Assembly (NCBI RefSeq): GCF_036417845.1
Contig: NC_089982.1
Span: 61,889,684 to 61,953,683 of the forward strand
Origin: Apteryx mantelli
Lineage: Eukaryota > Chordata > Aves > Apterygiformes > Apterygidae
Length of the DNA: 64,000 nucleotides
Direction: 5' to 3'
Shown here: in pieces, positions 51,336 through 63,415 of the stretch
Layout: the number at the start of each line of letters is the position of its first letter
Numbering within the stretch: position 1 is the stretch's first letter
Notes under the pieces: model-generated
The model's database searches: none
What the model saw: only the letters and a program-made list of their open reading frames with translations
What the model was told of the DNA's origin: nothing
Translations under genes and position numbers: made by a program

Positions 51336-52898
51336 GTAAGTAAGAGAAAAAGAACTCTTAATTTGCAAGTAGATAATTGCAACAAAAGATATATGTTTTT
51401 ATTTGGTAGTTAAATATTACTATACATGACTATAATATGAATATTGTTTTTTGGCCTTAATAGCTTATCTTTGTGTTGCTACAAAATGCAGGTTTTATGC
51501 CAGATTCTAAGTGGCATTCTTTCCTGTCCGTGAGTGAAAAAATTGGATAGCAAAATGCTGATTTCTTTTGGGGGTGGATCTTGTGCAAAATCTAGTGGGA
51601 TGATTCCCATTGTCATTAAGGGGCTTTGTATTGGTCTGCAAAAGAGATGGCTGTGAGAAAAGAGTGGAAAGAGTGTCCCCTACCTCTTCCAGCAACCACT
51701 AGGAATATTTCTGCTGAAAATGTCACCTCAGCCATGTGAGTTTTATGAATGCTCTTCTGTTTCCATCTTTGTTCCTTTATTCATGCTGTGTTTTCTAAAA
51801 TCCTTAATTTGTTTTTAAAGAGTTGGGGTTTCTGATCAGTTGTCATGCAGAGTTTGATTTTAAATGTCATTGACGAGTTGGTATCAATATCACGTTGATA
51901 TCTGATATAATATGATGAAAAGTTGAGAAAAGTATTTGAAGAACTAATTCAAAGATGGCAACTACTTAGATGGCGACTATACAACAGAGAGAGCCAAATA
52001 ACCATTAAAAGAGCCAAAATAACCACTTTTGTACTTCTAGTCTATGCTATGTACAACTGTGTAGTATCAGAAATGGCCTTTTATAGAAGGCAACACTGAA
52101 TAAGGACGGGTCCAGCATTCCAGAGAAGAGTTCAGCAACATCGACATCTTTTCAGAGCAGTAGCATCGTATTCCTTCTTTGCCTTGTACTCTTGCAAAGT
52201 GTCTGGAAACTTTTGGGGGAGAGGATGCTTCCAAATTTTGTTTTTCTGACATACATTGCTAGCAACAGGGGCAATAGGCCAAGTACTAAGTAGAAGAAAT
52301 TCATTTCTTTTGAAACTACGTCATTTTTTTCTTACAAAATAGTTGTCTTTACAAGTATGGAAAATAAATAAGCAAAAAATATGTGACAAATTCTATTCTC
52401 AGTTATACCTATACAACTCTAACAAAATCTCAAATACATATTTGTTGTTAGCATGGTGCAAGTCTTACAGCTTGTGTGGTTTGAAGTGAAATTTTCAAAA
52501 CTTTCTGCAACAGAGAGCAGACAGACTAGATTACACTTCAAATAACTATCATCATATGGCTTTCACTTATTTTTTATTTTTTTCATAGTCCAATCTTCTA
52601 TTATCTTTGTCAACAGAAGACCAAACAACAAAAAGAACTGAATAGCTTTGAAGCTGATAGTAAAGCAAAAAAGGGCTATTATGGTAGAGGAAATGTGTTT
52701 TGATTAGCTAATCAATACTCTTAAGATCTCTTCAGAATAATTTTACATATTATCCTTTTGTCCATTTTATCATAGTCAGTAAAATCATACTATTTGTTTT
52801 CACAAATGAGACAAAGAGCTTATTTTATCATTCTTTATGAAAGTTCTCTCTCTCTCTCTCCACTGTATGTTATATAACAGTTTTGTTTTAATTTGTAG
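51336..52898 (+). other. TMEM156: TMEM156 intron 2, 1.6 kb
   Basis: It starts GTAAGTAAG and ends TTTTAATTTGTAG. A TC dinucleotide run at 52845-52861 lies 37 bp upstream of the acceptor. Nothing else is recognised. Confidence 0.8.
52845..52861. repeat. (TC)n
   Basis: About eight TC units in the upstream region of the TMEM156 exon 3 acceptor; it may act as part of the pyrimidine tract. Confidence 0.9.
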
Positions 52899-53159
52899 AT
52901 CCAAAAACAAAAGGCTCTTTTGAAGTGAAAACAGAAGATCTCATATATTTTTATAAATATTTCAATTTCACTATGCTTCCTGAGAATGAAGAAGAAGAGC
53001 ATAAAACTTACTACATGCTGGAAGTCCACATCAACAATTCTATAGTCAGAGGAAGAAATGCAGCTGAAGAATACCTAAATCACTCCTGTCTAGTGGCAAT
53101 GATGGAAGACCAAAATGACTGTATAAATATTTCACTGCAGCTGAAATCTTATGTGGAAT
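52899..53159 (+). CDS. TMEM156: TMEM156 coding exon 3: membrane-proximal ectodomain
   Basis: This 261-bp exon has splice phases 1 and 1. It reads NPKTKGSFEVKTEDLIYF, YKYFNFTMLPENEEEEHK and TYYMLEVHINNSIVRGRN, and ends MMEDQNDCINISLQLKSYVE plus one base. The match to human TMEM156 is good at both ends: GSMEVKANDF and HFNFSV against GSFEVKTEDL and YFNFTM, and MEYPNDCIHISLHLEMDI against MEDQNDCINISLQLKSYV. Sequons NFT, NNS, NHS and NIS are present; the last is shared in position with the human IHIS region. The acceptor is TTTGTAG. The donor is GAAT followed by GTAAGT, and the open frame runs on into intron sequence unlike the family. Confidence 0.93.
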
Positions 53160-55240
53160 GTAAGTTACAAAGGAGAGTCAGAAGGGGAATCAAACTCAGA
53201 AACAATGGGAATCTTGCAAAAAGTCTCCAATAGGTAATGCTCTGCTTTCAGCAACCGTTTTAAAGTATTCCCCAAGAAAAAAATGCATTTTTGATCATCC
53301 CTTATTAAAAGACCATCCTTGGTAGGCAAATGACATTCTTTATAGAGTGATTTAAAGCAAGTTTTGCTGTATTTTCTTCCTAGAAGCAACATGGAAAAAT
53401 AAGTGTCTGTAAATTCACTTAGCTTTTTTTTTGCTTAATGTTGGCAGACTTCCAACATTCATGTATGACAAAAACTGGAATTGCCTTTCCCCCTACCTTT
53501 GTCCATAGTGCCATAATCATATTGTCTTGGAGGTTAATTGAAAAATTCCTATCAACTTCAACGATAGGAGAATCAGGGGACAGATCTGACTTTTCTTAAT
53601 GTCCTGCTGCAATATCCTACTTTCAGCCTTACTACAGTATACTTAAAAGAGAAATCTTCAGCTGAGCTAGGTTTTGTTTTCCCAGAGGACAGCCAGTCAG
53701 ATTTTTAAATTTCTTTGTGCTGCAGGTGTTTTTTGGCTGATCGCCTGAGCATGGTCAGGGCTTCTAGCCCGTGTATGGAACATTTGCTATCAGGGAACTG
53801 GTGAATTATTACATTCCTTTAGTTTTGTATGGCAAATATATTTTATGCTGTGGCCTTGCTGGAAAAAATGAGTCTTTTTGAGTTGGCTAAACCTGAATTA
53901 AACAATCTTAGGTAAAATCTACTGAAGGCAGTTTAGGTTTTTTAAGCAAGTGTACTTTAGCTATGAGTACAGTTTTTAACTTGCCCTACTAACTTGTGTC
54001 AAAACTGTGAATTAACCATCCTTCACTAATGGTGATCAACCTTGGAAGTGGTTATCTCAAATCAACATTAAGAATTGAGAGCACACCTTTTTTTCTAGTT
54101 ACTTCAAAACAAAGCTAGAGAGGTGCTCAGAGCTCTGACTAGGCAATGCTGATTTATAAGTCATTACAAGTCACTGCAAGATGGGGTAGAGTACTCTCTT
54201 TGTAAGCAGAAGGCATAAATGACTGTATAGAAGATGTTTTTGCTTCTGAATTAGGAGGGATAAACTGTGCTTCATCAAAGAGCCATAGGGTTATTGGTAG
54301 TTACCTTAGGACTTCTCAATGGAGAAGAAACAAAGGAAGTTAAGATAGATATAATCATAATATTCTAAGTCAAGGGTAGGAAAACAGTGGTTTGGATATA
54401 GTCTGTAATTTGACTTTATATGAGTCATACTCACATTTTTTTATTATTACTATTTGACAATGCTAAGGTGTATATTAATATGCAGCTGCCAAAGAGGTTT
54501 GAAAGGACTTTTAAACTCTTGGGGAGGAAAGTTCCCCCACATCCTTTCTCTGTGCTATATAGTTCTGACTTGTACTAGTTACTGAACTAATTCCATGGGG
54601 AATGTGGGTGTATTTCTGCAGTAGCTGTTGACCAAAAGAACAGCCTTCCTCCTATGCTTACCCAGTCCCAAACAGCTTTGGTTAAAAGAATTCTGCAGAG
54701 GGTTCTTGTAGGTAGTATTTCTTCACCATTTGATAATGATATTTTTCTATATGTAGTATCTACCATCTCCCATGTATGAAGATGGACCAGGAGGCTGAGA
54801 ATGCCAGTACAGGTGTATGTTGGACAGTGGGCTGATTCCTTTGGTGTCCCATCAAAACACAAACAGAAAGGGGGATATACATTACCTTTGTCTTGCCTTT
54901 AATGTAAAAGTTCATCTTTGAAGCATATTCTTCCTGTCAGAATCACATATAACAGTTTACACAAATAGAAAAGTTTTCATTCACTTAGCTACCTATAACT
55001 ATTTTAGACACAAAGAGAGATGCAGATTAAAATGAAGCTAAATTCCAGATAGTAAACTTAATTGCAAATAACACTGAAGGCTAAAAGAGAAAGGCACAAT
55101 TTTATCTTTTGTTTTAAATTTCCATCCATCAGGAATAGTCATGATCCAAAAACCTACCAAGATAGCCACGATAGATTGTTCTGCTTTCTTCTGCCAGTCA
55201 TTTCCTGCTTCATTTTCTCTCTTCTACATTTTATGGACAG
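53160..55240 (+). other. TMEM156: TMEM156 intron 3, 2.1 kb
   Basis: It starts GTAAGTTAC and ends TTTTATGGACAG. The sequence is AT-rich and I see nothing gene-like in it. Confidence 0.8.
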
Positions 55241-55348
55241 ATCCCATGTGTATGACGAAGATCATATGGCTCAGTATGATTCCATTAGTTTTTGTGTTCA
55301 CTGTTTCAATTGTCGTCTACAAAATCATCCAAGAAAATGAACGAAACT
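55241..55348 (+). CDS. TMEM156: TMEM156 coding exon 4: transmembrane segment
   Basis: This 108-bp exon has splice phases 1 and 1. It reads YPMCMTKIIWLSMIPLVF then VFTVSIVVYKIIQENERN plus one base. It corresponds to human ITCSMKITWYILVLLVFI followed by FLIILTIRKILEGQRR: the Cys, Met-x-x-Ile-x-Trp and the following hydrophobic stretch of about 20 residues with a basic stop-transfer end agree in place. This is the membrane anchor that gives a type I topology if the N-terminal signal is cleaved. The acceptor is TATGGACAG with a pyrimidine-rich tract. The donor is AAACT followed by GTAAGT. A longer, shifted-frame ORF overlaps it and is a shadow. Confidence 0.93.
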
Positions 55349-58300
55349 GTAAGTAATAAAAAGTCAATCTATATGAATTTAAATTCATGTCTATACAATG
55401 TCTATACAATGTAAATGTATTGATTTACAGTAACAAAGCTGTTGATTATTAATGTGGTTCAGACAATAACATTTTAGTTGTAATATGGTAAAAGTTTCAT
55501 TTAAAGGGACTGGAATACACAGATTGTTGGTATTATCACCCTTCACCTCTGAATTGCCAATGCAAATCCAGACTTGGTGGTGGTGAATGAAATATGTTTG
55601 TATCTGACAGACCCTTGACAGCCTATGGTCCTTGGTGTAATGAACCTCTGGTTTCAGACTGATTCCAATAGATAAAAAGATCACAGTTGAACCTTGTTGA
55701 AGGTCTCAGCAGAAATGCCAATTACCAAACAGAAGCAGAGACTGAAATACCCTTTCCTTCCGTGATTATGATTCATCCAGATCAGGGTCAAGGCAAATTA
55801 TGGGATAGGTATGAGGAAATATACACTCAGCTGTCTGTCCTAAAAACTGCTCATCTAAATTCAATGGTGGTGCAGTGCCACAGAGGTCAACCAGGCTGTG
55901 CCCTCTTAACTCCAGAGCTGAAGTAAGCCCAGGTAACATTTCTTCTCTTTACTGTGATTTCAGCAAAGAAAATAATACTGTGATTTCTGAGGTCAGCACT
56001 CATGCCTGTTCCAAGTAATTAAAAAAAATCACTTTACTAGGAGAGAACTTGTCCTTAGTTCAGAGACTGAAACAATTATTTCTACATAATGACTTCACCA
56101 GCTAAGACAGGCTCCTCCCATGCATTTCACTTCAGACAGAGGCTGAATAGGGATTTACAGTATTTCTTCTAGCAATATACCCAAGAGAAAGCAAGAGTAA
56201 AAGTGTAGCATTCCCCTGAGTGTGAGACCTTTGAGCAACCAACATAATGTTCTCTGTGCAAAAGCAGCACAGAATACTGACTTCTTGTCAGCTGCTGGTT
56301 TTTGCTTTTCATCAGAAGTCAGAGGTAGGTGGTAAAGAGGCCACACTGTTTTATCAGTGTGAAAAGAGTGTTACTTAACATGTTACTTGAGGTAAGAGCA
56401 CTTAGTGCTATCCACAGCAATTTCCTGAGACTTTCTGCCTGTGTCAGCCCGGAGTGGGCAGAATGCCTCCAGAGAATCAGCATTTAGCTGCTATTACCAG
56501 ACAGCTTTCCATTCCCCTTGTAGTCCAGAGCTGCAGGGTGGAGATCTTGGTCACAGCGGTAATGAAAAAATGATAAGCTATATCCATTCTCTTGATCATC
56601 CTTACTGTATTCACAGGCAGTTTTGTAGCAAAAGAGCAGTAGGAATTTAGCTTTAATCCTAACTGAACAGCAGGAAGAAGAGTGCCTACACACAAAATGT
56701 TTCTGTGAAAAATTTTTGCATAAAGTAAATATTTTATGTATATATTTTTAATGAATAAGCAAAATAGTTGCTTAAAATGGCAAATCTGCAGCATTTGCCT
56801 CTCCCCCTATCCAAAAATGACAAAAGAAACTCTTTTTCATATTATCTTGGTTAAAATATATTATTTTTTACTTATTGCCAGAACCAAAGTCAAAGTCCTA
56901 TTTTATGTATATAAAAATCCCACAAACCGTAAATTAGGTCTTTACAAGTTGGTTGTTAAATGCTCTAGTTTGAAGGACTTTTATCTGTAATTTAAAAGCT
57001 ACCTATAAATTTCATGAGTATGATTCATAACATCCCATTTCTAATGCAGAACTCCTATTAGTAGCCATGATTAACAATTTACTGTCTTTTTTCTTTTAGA
57101 CATCAGTTCTCTGTTAAATACAGGTTTCTCAGAACTGTGGTGGAATGCCCTTCCACAGCAAAGGAAAAGATGTCCTAATTGGGCAATTACTGATTGTCTT
57201 CTAGATTGCCTTTTCTGTTAATACAGGAATAATATTTTTTATTTGTTAAATTTACAATATATAATATTATAAACAACGTCAAAATGTTACTGATGAAAAG
57301 ATAAGCACATAAAAATTATGTTTAACTGTCATATTCCTTATACGTATATATTATGATACCATCTGTAATTACAAGTCTACATACTGTTTTTTTTCTGTCG
57401 TGCCTCTGCCTGAAGAATCAGGCATTATTATATGTCTAAAACAACTGCTAAGAATTTTTACAGTCACAATTCAGTTGGTAGCTTTTTTCTTAATTTCTGA
57501 AGACTACTGAACGCTCGTAAGAAATATGAAGTGATTCATTTCCTCTTGAGATCTTCCAAGAAATTCTGCAAGGCTCTGAGACCCTCTGAAATATTAATGA
57601 GGTTATTTCCATGAGTACATAAAATAAAATACCCAGATGATAGACTTGGTGGAAGTTACAGCTGATCTATGCATGACAAAGGAGTTAAATTAGAAGTCAG
57701 CCCTTATGCCTTTACCCTTCCACTCTTGTCTTTCAGCCACTTCCAGAGTGTCCTTTGACACTAACTGTTACAGTGCCTGCTTAGGGCTACAGCATATTAA
57801 ATCTCAGCTGGGTATTTAGAAAAAAATCATGATCTAAATAATGCTAATTTAATGAATTTCTTTAGCATGAAATTTTCTAGGGTTTTTAAAAGAAAAAGAT
57901 GAAAATCAATTCTGTTATGTAGAATTGGAGCAAGCCTGTTGTCAGAAGCTGAGTCCTGAATGGCTGTCATCATTGTAGAACAGTGTTAAGTGTAACAGCT
58001 GCACAGTCATCAACCACAATAACCCTACCAAGAGCATGCTGTTAAGAAAGCAGCAGAAGGATACAAAGACTGAGGAGTTTGTGAACTGGCTGCTAAGGAC
58101 AGTCAGGGGTGTCCAGCCCAGCTCTATCTTTCTGTCTCTGGGAGGGGTAGAGCTTTTTCTCATCCACTTCCCCCAAAGATGAAATCCCCACACTTGCAAG
58201 GAAGCTGGCAGCTTCCCACGATCTCAGGACACCCAGTTCTTGCTATTCCGCTGTCAGCAGTGTGGATCTGAACCTATACAGGAACAGGTATGGCCACTTT

Positions 58301-58641
58301 TTTCATAACCTTCCAAAAATTATTCAAGGCACACAGTATAGAGAAGGGAAAGAATAATTTGAAAAGGGCAAACCTGAATGGAATTTTCAGAAAATTTTGT
58401 TCAGGAAAATGAAAAACATCTGTCCCTAAAGTTCCCTCTTCACTTTGTTTCAAAACCTTCCTGTAAGCCTGTTGGTGTCAGTGATTTTTTAGGATAAATC
58501 AATTCAATTATAAAAGCCACTGAAATCTTTTCTCAGGTGAGGTGTTGAACAATTTAAACATAAGGGGTTTTGCCAGTTTTCCTTCTAATGAGTGCTGTAT
58601 GTAATTCCATAGCTGAAGACAATTAATTCTGTTTGAAATAG
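55349..58641 (+). other. TMEM156: TMEM156 intron 4, 3.3 kb
   Basis: It starts GTAAGTAATA and ends GTTTGAAATAG. It contains a possible alternative terminal exon at 57100-57221 behind a strong acceptor. Otherwise I see no gene. Confidence 0.75.
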
Positions 58642-58746
58642 ATCGTAAACACAGAGTAGCAGCAGCAGTTTCAAGCATTCTAAGAAAAAGAGGTTCCAGA
58701 TATGCAAGAAGAACTATATCTGCTACTAAAACTCGTCTTTTTCCTG
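58642..58746 (+). CDS. TMEM156: TMEM156 coding exon 5: basic cytoplasmic tail
   Basis: This 105-bp exon has splice phases 1 and 1. It reads YRKHRVAAAVSSILRKRG then SRYARRTISATKTRLFP plus one base. It follows the membrane exon in phase and has the length and Arg/Lys/Ser-rich character of the human cytoplasmic tail (RRVQKWQSHRDKPTS and so on), although identity is low. The acceptor is TTTGAAATAG (weak tract). The donor is CCTG followed by GTAAGT (strong). If the donor is ignored, the frame reads GK and stops at TGA 58752-58754, with AATAAA at 58913-58918, so this could also be a terminal exon. Codons to here total 285 plus one base against 296 residues in human, so only a short C-terminus is missing. 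Confidence 0.75.
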
Positions 58747-58912
58747 GTAAGTGATATAAAAGTAAAATATAAACCTAACAAAGCCTTAGGCATGAGGAGG
58801 TCAAGAAAGACCTTTCCTTTCACGGGATGCTTCAGTTTAGTTACAGAGTTACCTTGATTCTACACAAATTTAGTATGATCTGGCTTCATTATTGAAACAC
58901 ATTTATATCAGA

Positions 58913-58918
58913 AATAAA
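58913..58918 (+). terminator. TMEM156: Candidate polyadenylation signal AATAAA
   Basis: It lies 159 bp after the stop that would be reached if exon 5 of TMEM156 were not spliced. A second AATAAA lies at 59468-59473. AT-rich DNA has many chance copies. Confidence 0.25.
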
Positions 58919-59069
58919 TAACCCTGACAGTGAAACTACAAGAAGGCTTATGTATACTGTGCTTCCTTCAGTCTTCTATATGTCTTGCATTAATGCCTTT
59001 GTTGTTTTGTTTTGTTTTTTATCTCATTTTAATTTTGGTCATGTGCCACATTTGGGGGTTGGTGTGAGT

Positions 59070-59070
<1 letters not shown>

Positions 59071-59108
<38 letters not shown>

Positions 59109-59110
59109 TG
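59071..59110. repeat. (GT)n microsatellite, about 40 bp
   Basis: Fifteen GT units, a GG interruption, then four more. It gives a spurious His/Thr ORF on the minus strand. Confidence 0.97.
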
Positions 59111-62100
59111 AAAAGTATACACAAATGTACTGACATGTATGTAAGCTCTATGCATTTATGACTCTTGACAAAATTTTCTATCAAAGGATGGAACGAACAG
59201 CTGTAGTAGGACTCACAGAATGGCTTTACTGCCACTCTGTAGCCTATTTGTGGGAAAAATTTCCACAATGTGTAACTTCAGAGTTTCAGATAGTTATTAA
59301 AATTTGGTCTTCTGAGAATATATTGTTTAGCATAGATAAATTAAGTGGCATGGCTAAACTCAAAGTTTTTGTTCCCAAAATTACAGTTTGGTAAAAAAAA
59401 CCCTTCTCTATGTGAAGGGAAATTCGGTCTGAGTTTTACTGATATTGCTGGAAGTGTCATATTCTTTAATAAAACCCATGAATTCTAGTTTCATGAAAGG
59501 AGCCCTATCTTTTCAAAGATTAACATGAACATATAAAATAATAGCTTTGAACAGCAGAACATCCTCCCTCCGAAACAAAAACACATAGGAAGCCAGCAAA
59601 TGAAAAAAGTTAAAGTTATCTAGGCTTGGGTACATTGCCTTTTGTATTGTCAATTCTTCAGGAGTTAGAAAAGACTCAATAATTTCTCTCTACAATGCAG
59701 TAACTTGTGGCATTTCAATTTTACCTAGAAAAGAGTGAATAGCTGCCTGTCTGTCTGAACTCTCCTGGGAGTACAATTTATGTTCCCCAGTTTTAGTGTT
59801 GGCTACCTCTAAGATGTATTTATGAGCTCATTATTTTCATCCCCCAGGAAAGGAATCTGTCTCTGCCATCTTTTGTCTTTAGTAGCTTCACTAATACCAT
59901 TCCTGTTTTATCAGCATGTTCACAATGACATTTTTAGTGTTGTATATCCAAAGGCATTTTTGGTGATGGAATTTTATGGAAATTCAAATCTAGTTTTACT
60001 ATACTGAAGGGAATAGGAGCCCAGTATTGGTCTGTTTTTCTTACTTCTATGTTCCTGCCACTTCAATCTATCCATTTAACCAAGAAAGATGCTTAGCTAT
60101 ATGAACTGCCATAATGGGTTTTATTATATTCTGAATTTCATTGATTTCACACACCATAATTCCAGTCAATTCAGTAAACTTTTTCTGATTTACACTACTA
60201 TAATTTAAAGTAGAATCAAGACTATACGAAAAGTATTTATTTTTTTCTACCGTTTCCAACTTTAAGACTTTCTACTGGATTATAAATAGCTATGGGTTGC
60301 TTCTTCAACAGTCCTTGATAACAGTCCAACTGTCCTTCAACAGTCCTAGGTTCCTGTTCTGGAACCTAGAAACAAAACATTGAGATCCATAGAAGAAGAC
60401 AGTACAACCATCCTGGAAACACTGGAATGAGAATAAGTAACTGTAGCTCTGAGAGGATGTGTCAGTATCTCATGTAGATGAAAAGACATATAGGTACTAC
60501 TAAAAGGTTATTCAAAATTCATAAAGGATAATGGAGGAAAAAGAAGAAATCTTACGCTTTGTGAATGAGAATGATTTCTTAGGCAGGCTCAGGAAATTAG
60601 TGGCTGTGGTCCTACAAATGTTTGAGCTCGTGCTTCCCCAAATAGGTAATTTACACCATGTATGCTAGTCTGGTGAAACTGTTAGTGCTTCTGTGTCCAT
60701 AAATCGTACCATTAAGTCTGGTAGCCACAGGAAGGGAAGAAATAGTATGTAGTACTACAAGGGATTAAATACATACGGAGAGGAGAGGAGAGTTTTAAAG
60801 CATTCTGGTTATAAATGTTGACAGAGTATGTTTTCTAGACTTTGGTTCGTTCATGTCATTGCATTTATGTTAAACAGTCCCTTGAATGGTTTGAATTGAC
60901 AAAATACAGTTGCCCTTAAATGCAGCTACAAGAGAAGGGGGAGAGCACGGGATGCTTTTTCTCCAGTGCAGGAAGTAAATATTCTTTAAGTGACTAACCT
61001 GTATTTCCGTGCACACAGCACTTTCATATCAAGTAGGACTTGATAGTAGTAGTACCTGGGAAACGAACTGCAGAAGAAAAGCCTGTTCCTTGCTCCATGT
61101 TCATGGTAGAGAATCTTAGGGAGATTCCCACATCAGAGCCTTTCTTTGCAAGGCTTTCTTTGAGGAGCTATCTAAAATTGAAGAGGCAGTATAAAAGGTT
61201 TTAGAACAACTTAATGAATTATTAATAGTGTTTATGAGGACTGGATAGTATTCCCCATAGCGTATTAAAAGAACTCAGATAGAAACTGCTAAACTGTCAT
61301 GTGCAGCCTACTGCTTAAATCAGCTTCAGTTCCAGAGAAATGGAAGGTAGCTTTTCTGATGCTGCTGTTATACCTTTTTCTTAAACCACTTTCCCTAAAC
61401 CAGTTAAGTACCTTTTCCACTACTGGCAACTGATTAAGTAGGACTATTCTCATATGGCTGTATCCTAAAAAATTTAAGCCTGGAGGCATGGCACAGAATT
61501 ACTATTGAGAGCAGGCCAGTATGTATGAACTGCACTTCAAAAAGAAAAGTTGCACAAGAAACACAGACTATATAAATCAGGGCTTTTGGTACCTAGAGTG
61601 AATCTGCCTAACAGGGCTTTTTAATTTTGGAAGTTATGTTAATATAAGTATATGGGTTATAAGCTAAAGGGTGAATTTGTATTACTGGAAGTTTACCACT
61701 ATAATTTCTCATTCAGACCTTCTTTTTCTTGTATAAGAATGACATTTCTTATTTATTTTTATCCTATTGTGAAAGCAGCATAGGGTCTACTGGAAAAAAA
61801 AAAAAAGCTCCTATTTCTATTCTAGAAAGGGATTGTCCAGACAGGAATCATGTTGTTCATATCAGCATATTATTACTCTACAATCTATGAGAACAACCAA
61901 ACATATCTGTGGACAGTTTGAACATAATGCCTTCTGCCACAGTGCTCAAATGGTATATATCTTCTCCTCTCATTTTCAGTGATACTCCATTGGCTCACAG
62001 AGCCACAGTTTGGTTCATTACATTTTAGGATACAAATATAGGATTCCCTGATTCACTTGTCTGGCTCATAATAATGCAAAGTTAATTCTAATGTATTTCA

Positions 62101-63317
62101 GTATGTTTTCTTTTTATTATATGATGATGCTCGTGGCTTTCAATGTTATCAAATCAATATTCATATTCTATCTGTTGAAAGAGATTTTGAGTATGTCCCA
62201 GTCATGTCACTGAGTATTGCAAAGACTGTGTTTGTAGAAACAGTAATGTATTTAATTGAGAATTCAATAGCCTGTGAATAACAAGTTGTATTATTGCAGT
62301 CCTTATACTGTCATATCTATGCTACTTATCTGGAACCTTAGACTTATTCATATAATTTCTCTTCTGAAAATGAGGGTAGCCCAGAGTCAGCAAATGTGTA
62401 CAGTACCTAGCTAACCTGTGATCAGCTGCGTTCAGTATCAGCAATGACCTGTGTCTAGGTTTTGGCCTCAACACCCAGCAGCACTTGAAATTCCTCCCAT
62501 GCACTTGCAGCTGTTTCCAGTGCAAAAGCTTCAGCAGAAGCCGCCCATCTCTGTGGGTCAGGCTGTGGCTGGCAGTCAGCAGTTTGGGCCTCTTTGCTTA
62601 CTAACACAGACATTTCCTGTTTCTCCTAGGGGAAAGATGGTGAGCCTGAAGAAAGGCGGCCACCAATGAGGTGATGCAGAGCTAAGTCATTGCAGTCTTA
62701 GCATTTAAAGGGTAAAAGGTGAAACTATCCTATGAAATAGGGACATCAATATATCAACATTTATCCTTACATTTGAAATGGAAAAATAAAAAATTTCCAA
62801 AGTTTGGTGTCAATAACAAGAAAAAGAAAGACAGTATCTTAGTGAATGTGTGGTTTGGCTCTCTTGGTTCAGGCAAGAGGAAATGCAAAAGTAAATGTGT
62901 AGCATAGATTTTGGAGGGAAAGGGAAATATTTACACTTCTTAGGTATAGCAATTTTGTAGTCTGTAGTAACATGGGAAATGGGGTGGCTTGTTTAAAATG
63001 CATGTTTTAAATTGATAAAGACCCTCAGCCACTAAGCAGTTGGATGGTAATCTAATAACTTTGCATGAAAGAGGGACATTGTAGGATCGGGGTGGCAACC
63101 AGGTCTCAAATAATAAAACCTCAAGATTTCTGGCCTGCAGTTGTTCTCTGGACTGTTCAGACTTTGTATCATGCACAACATTTGAAATATAGCTTGACAG
63201 CTATAATATGCATGTAAGAAACAAAAAGACAAATTTCCCCTCAATCATTATAATTCCTATATCGTTTTCCTTGCTATTCTATGAAAATAATACTTTGTCA
63301 CCCATGAGATTAGAGAG

Positions 63318-63415
63318 CACGGGCCAAATTCTGCTGTCTCTCATATGCATTGCTACAGCTTCAGTTTAGTTTATGGGTTGTAAATGAAAGCAAACTCTGT
63401 CCCTGTAGTGTCAGG
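63318..63415. mobile_element. Possible old interspersed repeat fragment
   Basis: GGGCCAAATTCTGCTGTCTC is close to the 'gggccaaattctgctctc' text common in reptile and bird genomes. A shorter trace, GGGCCAAATCCACTGA, lies near 15269. Confidence 0.3.

Noticed and set aside
55062..55356. Overlapping 92- and 71-residue ORFs around TMEM156 exon 4
   Set aside because: The 92-residue ORF is a shifted-frame shadow. The 71-residue ORF contains the true exon but begins in intron; the exon is bounded by the splice sites at 55241 and 55348.
59029..59268. Minus-strand ORF with a His/Thr repeat
   Set aside because: Produced by the GT microsatellite at 59071-59110.
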